From contig JALPRQ010000001.1 of assembly GCA_023630215.1 (NCBI GenBank), forward strand, positions 2,232,001-2,296,000: 64,000 nt of DNA, in the 5' to 3' direction. A program made the translations under genes and the position numbers. Numbering within the stretch: the first letter of the stretch is position 1; the number at the start of each line of letters is the position of its first letter. The notes beneath the pieces are model-generated. The model saw nothing but the letters and a program-made list of their open reading frames with translations. It searched no databases and was not told the origin of the DNA. Positions 25,916-33,126 of the stretch are shown here, one piece after another. Source of the DNA: Rhodobacteraceae bacterium NBU2976. Its GTDB lineage: Bacteria > Pseudomonadota > Alphaproteobacteria > Rhodobacterales > Rhodobacteraceae.

Positions 25916-26386
25916 TTAATCGAATAGGGTCTCGATACGCTTATAACCATCCTCGACACCCGCGACGCCGGTTTTCAGGGAGATATCGCGAGCCTCCGGC
26001 TCCTCGTAGGTCAGAAGCATCACGAGGTTGGGGCTTTCGTCGCTGACGCTGATGGAGACCTCGCAGCCGCCGGGATACCATGGTTCATCGTAGGCTTCGG
26101 TCTGCACAATCCGTTCGTTACGAACGACCTCCTTGAAGGTGCCGCTGACGCCCATTTTGTGCCCCTCTGGATGCGCCCACTCCCAGCGGTATTGCCCGCC
26201 GACGCGCAGATCGACCTCGCACACGGGCATTGACCAGCCGGGCATCCCGCTCATCCATCGACGGATCAGGTCGGGTTCGGTGTGCGCGGCGAAAAGCTGC
26301 GCGGCGGTGAGGTCGAAATCCCGCTCCATCAGGATCTGGTGGTCGTTGGGCGTTGTGACCGTGGTGGCCCCAAAGGTCTGTTTCAT
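25916..26386 (-). CDS. SRPBCC (AHSA1-like) domain protein, copy 1
   Basis: A 156-residue SRPBCC-fold protein with FDLTAAQLFAAHTEPDLIRRW, PVCEVDLRVGGQYRWEWAHP, EPWYPGGCEVSI and VEDGYKRIETLF. The frame is open to 26446, but ATG 26386 overlaps the regulator's stop as ATGA and matches the paralogue's N-terminus. Pairs of ArsR-type regulator and SRPBCC protein are common in bacteria, but their physiology is poorly known. Confidence 0.87.
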   Translation of the reverse strand: MKQTFGATTVTTPNDHQILMERDFDLTAAQLFAAHTEPDLIRRWMSGMPGWSMPVCEVDLRVGGQYRWEWAHPEGHKMGVSGTFKEVVRNERIVQTEAYDEPWYPGGCEVSISVSDESPNLVMLLTYEEPEARDISLKTGVAGVEDGYKRIETLFD

Positions 26387-26715
26387 TCTTGGTCCTTTTC
26401 TAGGTCTTTCATGATGGCTTCGAGCTGCTGGAAACGTCCTTCCCACATGGCGGCGTAATCCTGCAGCCAGTTGGCGAGTTCTTTCAACGGTTCGTGTTGC
26501 AGCCGGATGGGTTTGCGCTGTGCTTCCTGGCGGCGCACGATCAGACCGGCCTCTTCCAGGATGTTGACGTGTTTGATGACTGCGGGCAGCGACATGTCGA
26601 ACGGCTCGGCGAGGTCCTTGATCAGAGCCTCACCATTCCGGAGTTGCGCGACGATGGCACGGCGGGTTGGATCGGACAGGGCCGAGAAGATGCGGTTCAG
26701 GTCTATGTCTGGCAT
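26383..26715 (-). CDS. ArsR/SmtB family transcriptional regulator
   Basis: A 110-residue winged-helix repressor. IFSALSDPTRRAIVAQLRNGE is the classic ArsR N-terminal helix, followed by the recognition helix in LPAVIKHVNILEEAGLI and wing VRRQEAQRKPIRLQ. It has no cysteine metal site, so a non-metal signal is likely. It heads an operon with two SRPBCC genes, and a pair of palindromes precedes it, suggesting autoregulation. Confidence 0.92.
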   Translation of the reverse strand: MPDIDLNRIFSALSDPTRRAIVAQLRNGEALIKDLAEPFDMSLPAVIKHVNILEEAGLIVRRQEAQRKPIRLQHEPLKELANWLQDYAAMWEGRFQQLEAIMKDLEKDQE

Positions 26716-26730
26716 GGTGTGATTCTTTGA

Positions 26731-26771
26731 TTACCTATTGGTTAGGTAACTTAATGGTTAAGTAGAGTCAA
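26731..26771 (-). promoter_or_regulatory. arsR-type operator and promoter
   Basis: Two overlapping palindromes lie upstream of the regulator: TTACCTA-5-TAGGTAA (26731-26749) and ACTTAA-TGG-TTAAGT (26749-26763). On the minus strand TTGACT (26766-26771) is a good -35, and 17 bases later TACCTA (26743-26748) a weak -10. The operators would overlap the promoter, as expected for an autorepressor. Confidence 0.6.
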
Positions 26772-26842
26772 GGGAGGGGTTTTGCCGTTCGGGCGCATGT
26801 AGGGTGTGTGCTCCGCACTCACCTAAATAACGACAGAGACAG

Positions 26843-26977
26843 AGGGCGAGCGCCTGACCGTGGGGTGGCGCTGATCTGTTGGTTTTGGGCACTTTATGGG
26901 GCCACAACATCTTCCTTTTGACCGAGGCACCCCGCTGCCAAAGTGCCAGCCCGCCGAGACGGGCAGGCGCTCGCCCT
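26843..26977. repeat. nested inverted repeats in a gene-free region
   Basis: AGGGCGAGCGCCTG (26843-26856) and its perfect complement CAGGCGCTCGCCCT (26964-26977) enclose a second pair, GGCACTTT near 26888 and AAAGTGCC near 26940. The approximately 400-base stretch between the arsR operator and the rpmD terminator has no credible gene. Possibly a decayed mobile element or structured intergenic repeat. Confidence 0.5.
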
Positions 26978-27076
26978 GCAGCTATGCCTTGATTCCGGAC
27001 GGGTGGGTGGATGGAATGTGCTTAACGAGCACGCATCCTACGAGGTGGCGCCCTACGACGAGGATTGCGCCCGGCA

Positions 27077-27116
27077 CGGGGTGGGCGCACTTCGCGCCCG
27101 CCCATGGGGCGGGTCG
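27077..27116. repeat. intergenic GC-rich palindromic repeat, copy A
   Basis: The hairpin GGGCGC/GCGCCC (27083-27099) is followed directly by a GCCCATGGGGC palindrome. The unit resembles, in reverse orientation, the element at 32181-32224 (shared CGGGGTGGGCG ... CGCCC.CCC.ATGGGG). Non-coding. Confidence 0.5.
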
Positions 27117-27170
27117 GGCGCGAGCCGGATCTCAGGTGATCCGTCTGAAATATGCTACCAAAACTAATAC

Positions 27171-27202
27171 AAACAAAACGCCCCGCAGTTTCCCACGGGG
27201 CG
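27171..27202 (-). terminator. rho-independent terminator after rpmD
   Basis: CGCCCCG (27179-27185) pairs with CGGGGCG (27196-27202), and a T-rich tract follows on the minus strand (27171-27178). It ends the spc transcript here, before the inserted block. Confidence 0.85.
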
Positions 27203-27229
27203 CTTCAAATCTCAAACCTTAAGTCAGGC

Positions 27230-27418
27230 TCAGTTTTCTTCGACGATCTCGACCAGATGCGGGATCTTGTTGATCATGCCGCGGACCGACGGAGTATCCT
27301 CCAGCACGCGAACTTTGTGCATCTTGTTGAGGCCCAGACCGACAAGCGTTGCGCGCTGATCGGCGGGACGGCGGATCGGAGAGCCGATCTGTTTAACGGT
27401 GATGGTTTTCTTAGCCAT
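27230..27418 (-). CDS. rpmD: 50S ribosomal protein L30
   Basis: A 62-residue L30 with [32 protein letters not shown] and the C-terminal IPHLVEI, matching bacterial L30 in length. It follows rpsE by 12 bases and, unlike in the ancestral order, is the last gene of its fragment, since rplO is 4.9 kb away. Confidence 0.97.
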   Translation of the reverse strand: MAKKTITVKQIGSPIRRPADQRATLVGLGLNKMHKVRVLEDTPSVRGMINKIPHLVEIVEEN

Positions 27419-27430
27419 GAGTCAGTCCCC

Positions 27431-27997
27431 TTACGCGTCTGCAGCTTCAGCAACCGGCGCGTCGGATTTCGGCAGGATGTCCGAAACCTTTTTGCCGCGG
27501 CGCTGGGCCACTTGGCGAGGCGAGGCCTCTTTCTTCAGACCGTCGATGGTGGCACGGATCATGTTGTAGGGGTTCTGGGAGCCGATGGATTTCGCCACCA
27601 CGTCCTGAATGCCCAACATTTCAAAGACCGCACGCATCGGACCACCGGCGATGATACCGGTACCGGCCGGGGCCGTCCGCATCACCACTTTGCCCGCACC
27701 CCAGCGACCATTCATGTCGTGATGCAGCGTGCGCCCTTCGCGCAGCGGCACACGGATCATCTGGCGCTTGGCCTGCTCGGTTGCCTTGCGGATCGCCTCG
27801 GGCACCTCTTTGGCTTTGCCCTTGCCGAACCCTACGCGGCCATTCTGGTCACCGACAACGACGAGCGCTGCAAAACCGAAGTTCTTACCACCCTTCGTCG
27901 TTTTCGAGACGCGGTTGATCGCAACGAGGCGATCGGCGAATTCCGGTGTTTCTTCGCGTTCGCGACGACCACCCCGGCGATTATCTTCTCTAGCCAT
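27431..27997 (-). CDS. rpsE: 30S ribosomal protein S5
   Basis: A 188-residue S5, involved in decoding accuracy and mRNA helicase activity of the ribosome. It has the N-terminal [32 protein letters not shown] and [10 protein letters not shown]-type core. An Ala/Asp-rich C-terminal extension (PVAEAADA) makes it longer than E. coli S5 (167). Located between rplR and rpmD. Confidence 0.98.
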   Translation of the reverse strand: MAREDNRRGGRREREETPEFADRLVAINRVSKTTKGGKNFGFAALVVVGDQNGRVGFGKGKAKEVPEAIRKATEQAKRQMIRVPLREGRTLHHDMNGRWGAGKVVMRTAPAGTGIIAGGPMRAVFEMLGIQDVVAKSIGSQNPYNMIRATIDGLKKEASPRQVAQRRGKKVSDILPKSDAPVAEAADA

Positions 27998-28007
27998 TGT
28001 TGCCTCC

Positions 28008-28367
28008 TTAGAACTTCAGGCCGCCCTCGCGGGCAGCATCGGCGAGCGCTTTGATTTTCCCGTGGAACAGGAAACCACCGCGATCGAAGTAGACGTCTTC
28101 AACACCAGCCTTTTTGGCGCGTTCAGCAATTGCCTTGCCGATCTTTGCCGCAGCTTCGACGTTGTTTTTGCCCACGACGCCCAGATCTTTTTCCAAGCTG
28201 GACGCGGATGCGAGGGTAACCCCCTGCACATCATCGATCAGCTGGACCGAGATATTCTTGGACGAGCGATGGACGCTCAGGCGCGGACGGCCATTGGCCG
28301 TTTTGCGCAGTTTGCTCCGGTTACGCATGCGGCGTTTCTGGAACAATTCTCTTTTAGAATTTGCCAT
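28008..28367 (-). CDS. rplR: 50S ribosomal protein L18
   Basis: A 119-residue L18, which binds 5S rRNA. Recognised from [21 protein letters not shown], the helix [22 protein letters not shown] and the C-terminal [15 protein letters not shown]-like end. Usual length. Twelve bases downstream of rplF and ten upstream of rpsE. Confidence 0.98.
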   Translation of the reverse strand: MANSKRELFQKRRMRNRSKLRKTANGRPRLSVHRSSKNISVQLIDDVQGVTLASASSLEKDLGVVGKNNVEAAAKIGKAIAERAKKAGVEDVYFDRGGFLFHGKIKALADAAREGGLKF

Positions 28368-28379
28368 ATCATGCGCTCC

Positions 28380-28913
28380 TTATTTCTTCTTACCGTCTTT
28401 CTGGAAGATATACTCACCAGCATAGCGGATACCTTTGCCCTTGTAGGGCTCGGGCTTGCGCCACTCGCGGATTTCCGCGGCGACCTGACCGACCTGCTGC
28501 TGATCACCGCCTTGGACGACGATCTGCGTCTGTGTCGGGCAGGTGATGGTGATACCTTGCGGAATGTCGTAATTCACATCATGCGAGTAACCGAGCGCCA
28601 GTTTCAGGACGTTGCCCTGCACCTGTGCACGATAGCCCACGCCCTGGATTTCCAGCGTTTTCGTGAAACCGTCGGTCACACCCTGCACCAGGTTTGCGAC
28701 CTGTGTGCGGGACATGCCCCACTGCTGACGCGCCCGTTTGGACGAGCCGCGCGGCTTCACATGAATAACGTTGTCTTCCAGCGTAATGGTGACATCATCG
28801 GTTGCATTGAACGTCCGGGCACCTTTCGGGCCTTTCACTTCTACGGTCTGGCCTGACACCGACGCGGTAACGCCGCTGGGAAGCTCGACCGGTTTTTTAC
28901 CAATACGAGACAT
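28380..28913 (-). CDS. rplF: 50S ribosomal protein L6
   Basis: A 177-residue L6 with two repeated alpha/beta domains near the factor-binding site. It begins [15 protein letters not shown] and carries the C-terminal signature [16 protein letters not shown] chose the ATG at 28913, which matches the family start; the frame is open to 29021. Located between rpsH and rplR. Confidence 0.97.
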   Translation of the reverse strand: MSRIGKKPVELPSGVTASVSGQTVEVKGPKGARTFNATDDVTITLEDNVIHVKPRGSSKRARQQWGMSRTQVANLVQGVTDGFTKTLEIQGVGYRAQVQGNVLKLALGYSHDVNYDIPQGITITCPTQTQIVVQGGDQQQVGQVAAEIREWRKPEPYKGKGIRYAGEYIFQKDGKKK

Positions 28914-28923
28914 CAGGACCTCC

Positions 28924-29322
28924 TTAGAAGATTGTGCACAGAACCTCGCCACCGACATTGTCGGCGCGGGCTTGTGCATCGGACATGACACCTTTGGGCG
29001 TGGAAACGATGGCAATGCCAAGGCCCTGACGGACCGTCGGCAGTTCGTTTACACCGGCATAAACGCGGCGACCCGGAGTCGATACGCGCTTCAGCTCGCG
29101 GATCACCGGCTCATCATCGAAATATTTCAGTTCGATTTTCAGCGCCGGCAAACCTTTGGCGTCGGTTACAGTTTCATAGCCACGGATATAGCCTTCGGCT
29201 TTCAACACATCCAGAACCCAAGCGCGCAGCTTGGAAGCTGGCGACAATGTCGTGGATTTTCCGCGCAGCTGGGCATTGCGGATGCGGGTCAGCATATCGC
29301 CAAGAGGATCATTCACACTCAT
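28924..29322 (-). CDS. rpsH: 30S ribosomal protein S8
   Basis: A 132-residue S8, a primary binder of 16S rRNA. N-terminal [20 protein letters not shown] and C-terminal [20 protein letters not shown] are diagnostic, with STPxGVMSxxxA being the RNA-binding signature. In E. coli, S8 represses spc-operon translation; whether it does so here is not shown. Confidence 0.98.
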   Translation of the reverse strand: MSVNDPLGDMLTRIRNAQLRGKSTTLSPASKLRAWVLDVLKAEGYIRGYETVTDAKGLPALKIELKYFDDEPVIRELKRVSTPGRRVYAGVNELPTVRQGLGIAIVSTPKGVMSDAQARADNVGGEVLCTIF

Positions 29323-29334
29323 GTTCTTACCTCC

Positions 29335-29640
29335 TTACCAGCTGGATTTGACCATGCCGGGGATCTGACCAATGGAGGCCAGATCGCGCAGCGCGATACG
29401 GGACATTTTGAGCTTACGGTAGTAAGCTTTCGGACGACCGGACACCAGGCAACGGTTATGCAACCGGGTGGGCGAGGAATTGCGCGGCAGTTCAGCCAGT
29501 TTCAGGCGGGCCTTGAAACGCTCTTCCATCGGCAGGTCTTGGTTATTCGCGATCTCTTTCAACGCGGCACGTTTGGCGGCATATTTCGCCACCAGCTTGG
29601 CCCGTTTCTTTTCGCGTTCGATCATAGCAACTTTTGCCAT
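29335..29640 (-). CDS. rpsN: 30S ribosomal protein S14 (zinc-free type)
   Basis: A 101-residue S14 of the long, zinc-independent type, since it lacks the CxxC pair of short S14. It shows [35 protein letters not shown] and the C-terminal GMVKSSW. Located between rplE and rpsH. Confidence 0.98.
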   Translation of the reverse strand: MAKVAMIEREKKRAKLVAKYAAKRAALKEIANNQDLPMEERFKARLKLAELPRNSSPTRLHNRCLVSGRPKAYYRKLKMSRIALRDLASIGQIPGMVKSSW

Positions 29641-29660
29641 TTTTCTCTCTCCTCCCGCGC

Positions 29661-30215
29661 TTAGCTTGTGAAGGGCAGGTTGAATTGCTTCAACAATGCC
29701 TTCGCTTCCGCATCAGTCTTCGCGGTGGTGCACATTACGATATCCATGCCCCAAATCTGGTCGACCTTGTCGAACTCGATTTCAGGGAACACGATATGCT
29801 CTTTCAGACCCATGGCGTAATTGCCACGTCCATCGAAGCTTTTGCCCGGAACGCCGCGGAAGTCGCGGATACGGGGCATGGCCACGTTCACCAGACGGTC
29901 GAGGAATTCGTACATCCGGTCACCGCGCAGCGTCACCTTGACGCCCAGCGGCATGTCTTCGCGAACCTTGAAGCCTGCGATAGATTTCTTAGCCTTGGTG
30001 ATGACCGGCTGCTGACCGGCGATAGCAGCCAGATCAGCCTGTGCAGACTTGATCTTCTTGCTGTCGGCAACGGCTTCGCCAACACCCATGTTCAGGACAA
30101 TCTTGTCCAGTTTGGGGATCATCATATCGTTCTTGTAGCTGAACTCTTCCTTGAGCGCCTTACGCACGGATTTGGCGTAATGGTCTTTCAGCCGAGGTGT
30201 GTAGGACTTAGCCAT
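29661..30215 (-). CDS. rplE: 50S ribosomal protein L5
   Basis: A 184-residue L5, which with L18 anchors 5S rRNA and contacts P-site tRNA. Signatures are [37 protein letters not shown] and [18 protein letters not shown]. Start overlaps the end of rplX by 8 bases. Confidence 0.98.
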   Translation of the reverse strand: MAKSYTPRLKDHYAKSVRKALKEEFSYKNDMMIPKLDKIVLNMGVGEAVADSKKIKSAQADLAAIAGQQPVITKAKKSIAGFKVREDMPLGVKVTLRGDRMYEFLDRLVNVAMPRIRDFRGVPGKSFDGRGNYAMGLKEHIVFPEIEFDKVDQIWGMDIVMCTTAKTDAEAKALLKQFNLPFTS

Positions 30216-30522
30216 TGATCACTTCCCCCGATTTCTTCGCATAACGAACCTTCTTGTCACCTTCCATGCGGAAGCCAACGCGGGTCGGGCCGCCCTCTTT
30301 GGGGTCAACCAGTGCGATGTTGGACAAATCAATCGCAGCGGGCTTGGCAATGCGGCCGCCCTGCGAGTTCTGGGTCTGACGGGAGTGACGGATAACCACG
30401 TTCACACCTTCGACGATGGCCTTGCCTTTGGACGGCAGGACGGAGAGGATTTCCCCTTCGCGGCCCTTGTCCTTGCCAGCCAGCACGACGACTTTATCGC
30501 CTTTGCGGAGTTTCGCAGCCAT
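30208..30522 (-). CDS. rplX: 50S ribosomal protein L24
   Basis: A 104-residue L24, an assembly initiator with a KOW motif: [22 protein letters not shown], followed by [15 protein letters not shown] and [11 protein letters not shown]. Length matches E. coli (104). Its start overlaps the rplN stop by one base and its end overlaps rplE. Confidence 0.98.
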   Translation of the reverse strand: MAAKLRKGDKVVVLAGKDKGREGEILSVLPSKGKAIVEGVNVVIRHSRQTQNSQGGRIAKPAAIDLSNIALVDPKEGGPTRVGFRMEGDKKVRYAKKSGEVING

Positions 30523-30890
30523 TACAGCACCTCCGGAGCCAGAGAAATGATTTTCATGAAGTTCTTTGCGCGCAGCTCGCGGACAACCGGCCCGAAGATA
30601 CGGGTGCCGATCGGCTCGCCCGAGTTGTTCAGGATGACGGCGGCGTTGCTGTCAAAACGGATGGAGGTGCCATCCTCGCGACGGACTTCTTTGGCGGTGC
30701 GAACCACCACTGCCTTGTGAACGTCACCCTTCTTCACGCGACCGCGTGGAATGGCTTCTTTCACAGAGACAACGATGATGTCACCGACGGAGGCGTATCG
30801 ACGATGCGAGCCGCCCAGAACCTTGATGCACTGAACACGGCGAGCGCCGGAGTTGTCAGCGACATCCAGGTTTGTCTGCATCTGGATCAT
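30522..30890 (-). CDS. rplN: 50S ribosomal protein L14
   Basis: A 122-residue L14 located at the subunit interface. It begins [20 protein letters not shown] and carries the signature [20 protein letters not shown] and [14 protein letters not shown]. Exact usual length. It follows rpsQ by 71 bases. Confidence 0.98.
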   Translation of the reverse strand: MIQMQTNLDVADNSGARRVQCIKVLGGSHRRYASVGDIIVVSVKEAIPRGRVKKGDVHKAVVVRTAKEVRREDGTSIRFDSNAAVILNNSGEPIGTRIFGPVVRELRAKNFMKIISLAPEVL

Positions 30891-30961
30891 TGTGTTTCTC
30901 CCGACCTTTGGGGACCTTGTGCAGTCGAGGCCCCACGGTTTCGATTAAACTGGCGTGTCGC

Positions 30962-31192
30962 TTATTCGGCGAGCACTTCCCAGCGTTTGGTCTTCGACTT
31001 TGGCGCACATTCCTGAATGCGGACGGTGTCACCAACGTTGAATGCGTTGTTTTCATCGTGAGCCCGGTATTTCTTGGACTTACGGATGGTTTTCTTCAGA
31101 ACCGGATGCGTGAAGCGGCGCTCGACCAAGACGGTGACCGTCTGTGCGTTGGCGTTGCTTGTTACGGTGCCTTGCAGGATTCGTTTTGGCAT
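30962..31192 (-). CDS. rpsQ: 30S ribosomal protein S17
   Basis: A 76-residue S17 with an OB fold binding 16S rRNA. It carries [38 protein letters not shown] and [11 protein letters not shown]. Slightly shorter than E. coli S17 (84). Ten bases downstream of rpmC. Confidence 0.98.
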   Translation of the reverse strand: MPKRILQGTVTSNANAQTVTVLVERRFTHPVLKKTIRKSKKYRAHDENNAFNVGDTVRIQECAPKSKTKRWEVLAE

Positions 31193-31202
31193 CTCTACAC
31201 CC

Positions 31203-31403
31203 TTATTCCGCAGCCTGAGCGGCTTTTTCGTTCAAAATCGTCTGCACGCGGGCGGCGTTACGGCGCACCTCTTTCATGCGGGCAGTGTTCTCAAGCTGAC
31301 CTGTGGCCTGCTGGAAACGCAGGTTGAAGGATTCTTTTTTCAGCGATTCCAGCTCTTTCTGGAGCTGGTCAGGCGTCTTGTCGCGCAATTCTGCAGCGTT
31401 CAT
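31203..31403 (-). CDS. rpmC: 50S ribosomal protein L29
   Basis: A 66-residue two-helix L29 at the tunnel exit, part of the trigger factor/SRP docking site. It reads [20 protein letters not shown] then the signature [22 protein letters not shown] used ATG 31403; an ATG eight codons upstream is in frame but adds an unconserved MMLKRKNV. In this genome it heads a new transcript because rplP is 3.5 kb away. Confidence 0.96.
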   Translation of the reverse strand: MNAAELRDKTPDQLQKELESLKKESFNLRFQQATGQLENTARMKEVRRNAARVQTILNEKAAQAAE

Positions 31404-31482
31404 CACGTTTTTCCTTTTCAACATCACCGGAGGGCCCGTGCTGGGTTACCCTGATTCCGGTGGAGTTCAGTGCGAAGTGGGC

Positions 31483-31511
31483 CGTATAGGGGGGTTTTGG
31501 TGGGTTGGCAA
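31483..31511 (-). promoter_or_regulatory. promoter of rpmC-rpmD (spc fragment)
   Basis: On the minus strand TTGCCA (31506-31511) and TATACG (31483-31488) are 17 bases apart, about 80 bases before rpmC. It restores expression to the spc genes cut off from rplP. Confidence 0.75.
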
Positions 31512-31540
31512 GGGGGAATGTTGGGGAAAGTAACCTGACC

Positions 31541-31990
31541 CTATTGTTCGTCTAGCAGGCCGCTAATTTCCCTTCCCATAGGAGAGTTATTAAAGGATTC
31601 CGCTGCAACGGTCATAACTGTGGCTGCATTTTCCAACAATTGGTGGTCGAGACTATTGAGAGGATACAGATTCCCATTAACCGATACTTCATTCAATATG
31701 TTTCCCAATGCCAAAATAAACGAATATCGCTTATCGTGTCCTTCAGGTAAAATTTCTATGGCATCTGCTAACGCAGCTGCTGCCACAGATAGTTTGTGTG
31801 GACGCTGGCCAAACCTTCCATCAAATAAATGTGGTGCTTTGTCCCAAACTGATGCAATCAAAGTGTTACCTGTTGCAGCCGGATCTCCAGAAAACATACC
31901 AGTATTTGCGAGCATCTCCAGCAGGTTCTGAACTACTACCGCTGCTTCGCTTTTCTTGAACGTGTTCTTTACCCCTGAAAGAATCCCCAT
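31541..31990 (-). CDS. AT-rich hypothetical protein
   Basis: A 149-residue protein from the likely start MGILSGVKNTFKKSEAAVVV (the frame is open to 32011). It has no signal peptide and no cysteines. It looks all-helical, with LLEMLANTGMFSGDPA, ALADAIEILPEGHDKRYSFI and ENAATVMTVAAESF. I recognise no family. Its DNA is visibly more AT-rich and less biased in codon use than the flanking ribosomal genes, suggesting recent acquisition. It lies inside the block splitting rplP from rpmC. Confidence 0.55.
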   Translation of the reverse strand: MGILSGVKNTFKKSEAAVVVQNLLEMLANTGMFSGDPAATGNTLIASVWDKAPHLFDGRFGQRPHKLSVAAAALADAIEILPEGHDKRYSFILALGNILNEVSVNGNLYPLNSLDHQLLENAATVMTVAAESFNNSPMGREISGLLDEQ

Positions 31991-32180
31991 AACAATAATC
32001 CATGTGATCAAATTAGAATAGTATTGCCCGTTTAGAACTGACTATTCCAAAATTGTGTCAGGAGTTTGCCGTTAGTTTAGATTTAGTTTTAGAACTATTT
32101 TGTAAGTTACTCCATTTCTTAAAGCAAAAAATTATCGTTTGATCTCCTTTTGAATCCTCCCACCCGGCCCCGCCGGGTAG

Positions 32181-32224
32181 CACCCGGACCTCCCCCATGG
32201 GGAGGGCGCTTCTCGCCCACCCCG
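32181..32224. repeat. intergenic GC-rich palindromic repeat, copy B
   Basis: In the 240-base gap between the hypothetical and the DoxX gene. CTCCCC-CAT-GGGGAG lies at about 32190-32204 next to a GGGCG/CGCCC hairpin, and GGACCTC/GAGGTCC flank the whole. It resembles, in the opposite orientation, the unit at 27077-27116. The remaining gap (32012-32160) is AT-rich without a visible gene. Confidence 0.5.
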
Positions 32225-32250
32225 AGGTCCGTGCCCTGCCCTCTGTTGCG

Positions 32251-32619
32251 CTAAAACCCAACCACCACCTGCCGCACCGCCTCATCCCGCAGCAATATCC
32301 CCAGCCACATGTAGCTCCCCAGATACACACCGAACAGCGTGTGGGAGTATAGCGGGCTGCCGGCCCTCAGGTTGCTGGCAATCGCGCCGCCGATCAGGCC
32401 GGTCATCAGGATGCCGCCGATCACCGCCGTCCCCGGGATCAGGACCAGCAGCGCGAACAGCACCTCCCCGACCCCGATCGCGAACGTGTATTGTGGTGGC
32501 CAGCCGAGGGTTTCCATCGGGCGTTTCGCCGCCTCCATCCCCAGCAGTTTCGGCGTGGCGGACGCCCCGATCATAAACAGCGCAAACAGCGCCAGCATTA
32601 TCCAACCTGCGATGACCAT
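32251..32619 (-). CDS. DoxX family membrane protein
   Basis: A 122-residue integral membrane protein with four hydrophobic helices: IAGWIMLALFALFMIGAS, the YTFAIGVGEVLFALLVLI segment, TAVIGGILMTGLIGGAIAS and a C-terminal one. The pattern resembles DoxX/DoxD-like proteins. Precise function is unknown; relatives are linked to redox or thiosulfate metabolism in some bacteria, which is not evidence here. It lies downstream of the GNAT gene on the same strand. Confidence 0.7.
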   Translation of the reverse strand: MVIAGWIMLALFALFMIGASATPKLLGMEAAKRPMETLGWPPQYTFAIGVGEVLFALLVLIPGTAVIGGILMTGLIGGAIASNLRAGSPLYSHTLFGVYLGSYMWLGILLRDEAVRQVVVGF

Positions 32620-32643
32620 GAACCCCTCCGGTTTTCGCCAAAA

Positions 32644-33123
32644 TTACGCAGTCGCTGACGGTGTGTCCAACCGAAACTTCATGAATGTCTCGCCATCATA
32701 ATCGATATCCCCCACATAAACCGCCCCCAGCCGTTTCAGTGCGGCGAGTTTGGTGCGGGTGGGGGGCAGCAGGAAGGTGACGAAAGGGATGCGGTCGTCC
32801 GCCCGTGCGATTTCCAGCGCCTTCGCCGTGATCCGGGTGCCGAGGCCGAACTGATCGGGGCGAAGGACAAGGCCGAAATCCCACTCCTCCCCTTCCTTCT
32901 GGAAGCCACCCCAGCCGACATATTTGCCATCCTGCAAGATCGCCCAGTGGCCCAGCCCGTCGCGCGTCCAGAAGCCTTCCTTGAAGGCCACGAACTCGGC
33001 GGCGCGTTGGTCGGTCCAGTCCCCCGACAAAAGCGGCATGTGGTCCAGAAGGCGCGGGTCGGACATATGCGCGACGATGTCGGACAGCGGGATATCGGTC
33101 AGGCGGGTGAAGGTGATTGGCAT
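32644..33123 (-). CDS. GNAT family N-acetyltransferase
   Basis: A 159-residue acetyltransferase of the GCN5 superfamily. The layout is RLTDIPLSDIVAHMSDPR, GLGHWAILQDGKYVGWGGF (beta-hairpin), and an acetyl-CoA loop region at LRPDQFGLGTRITAKALEIA, in which G-L-G-T-R stands for the usual Q/RxxGxG/A, followed by LAALKRLGAVYVGDIDYDG. Substrate unknown. It is 3 bases downstream of the GH3 gene, so they are probably one transcript. Confidence 0.8.
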   Translation of the reverse strand: MPITFTRLTDIPLSDIVAHMSDPRLLDHMPLLSGDWTDQRAAEFVAFKEGFWTRDGLGHWAILQDGKYVGWGGFQKEGEEWDFGLVLRPDQFGLGTRITAKALEIARADDRIPFVTFLLPPTRTKLAALKRLGAVYVGDIDYDGETFMKFRLDTPSATA

Positions 33124-33126
33124 AGC

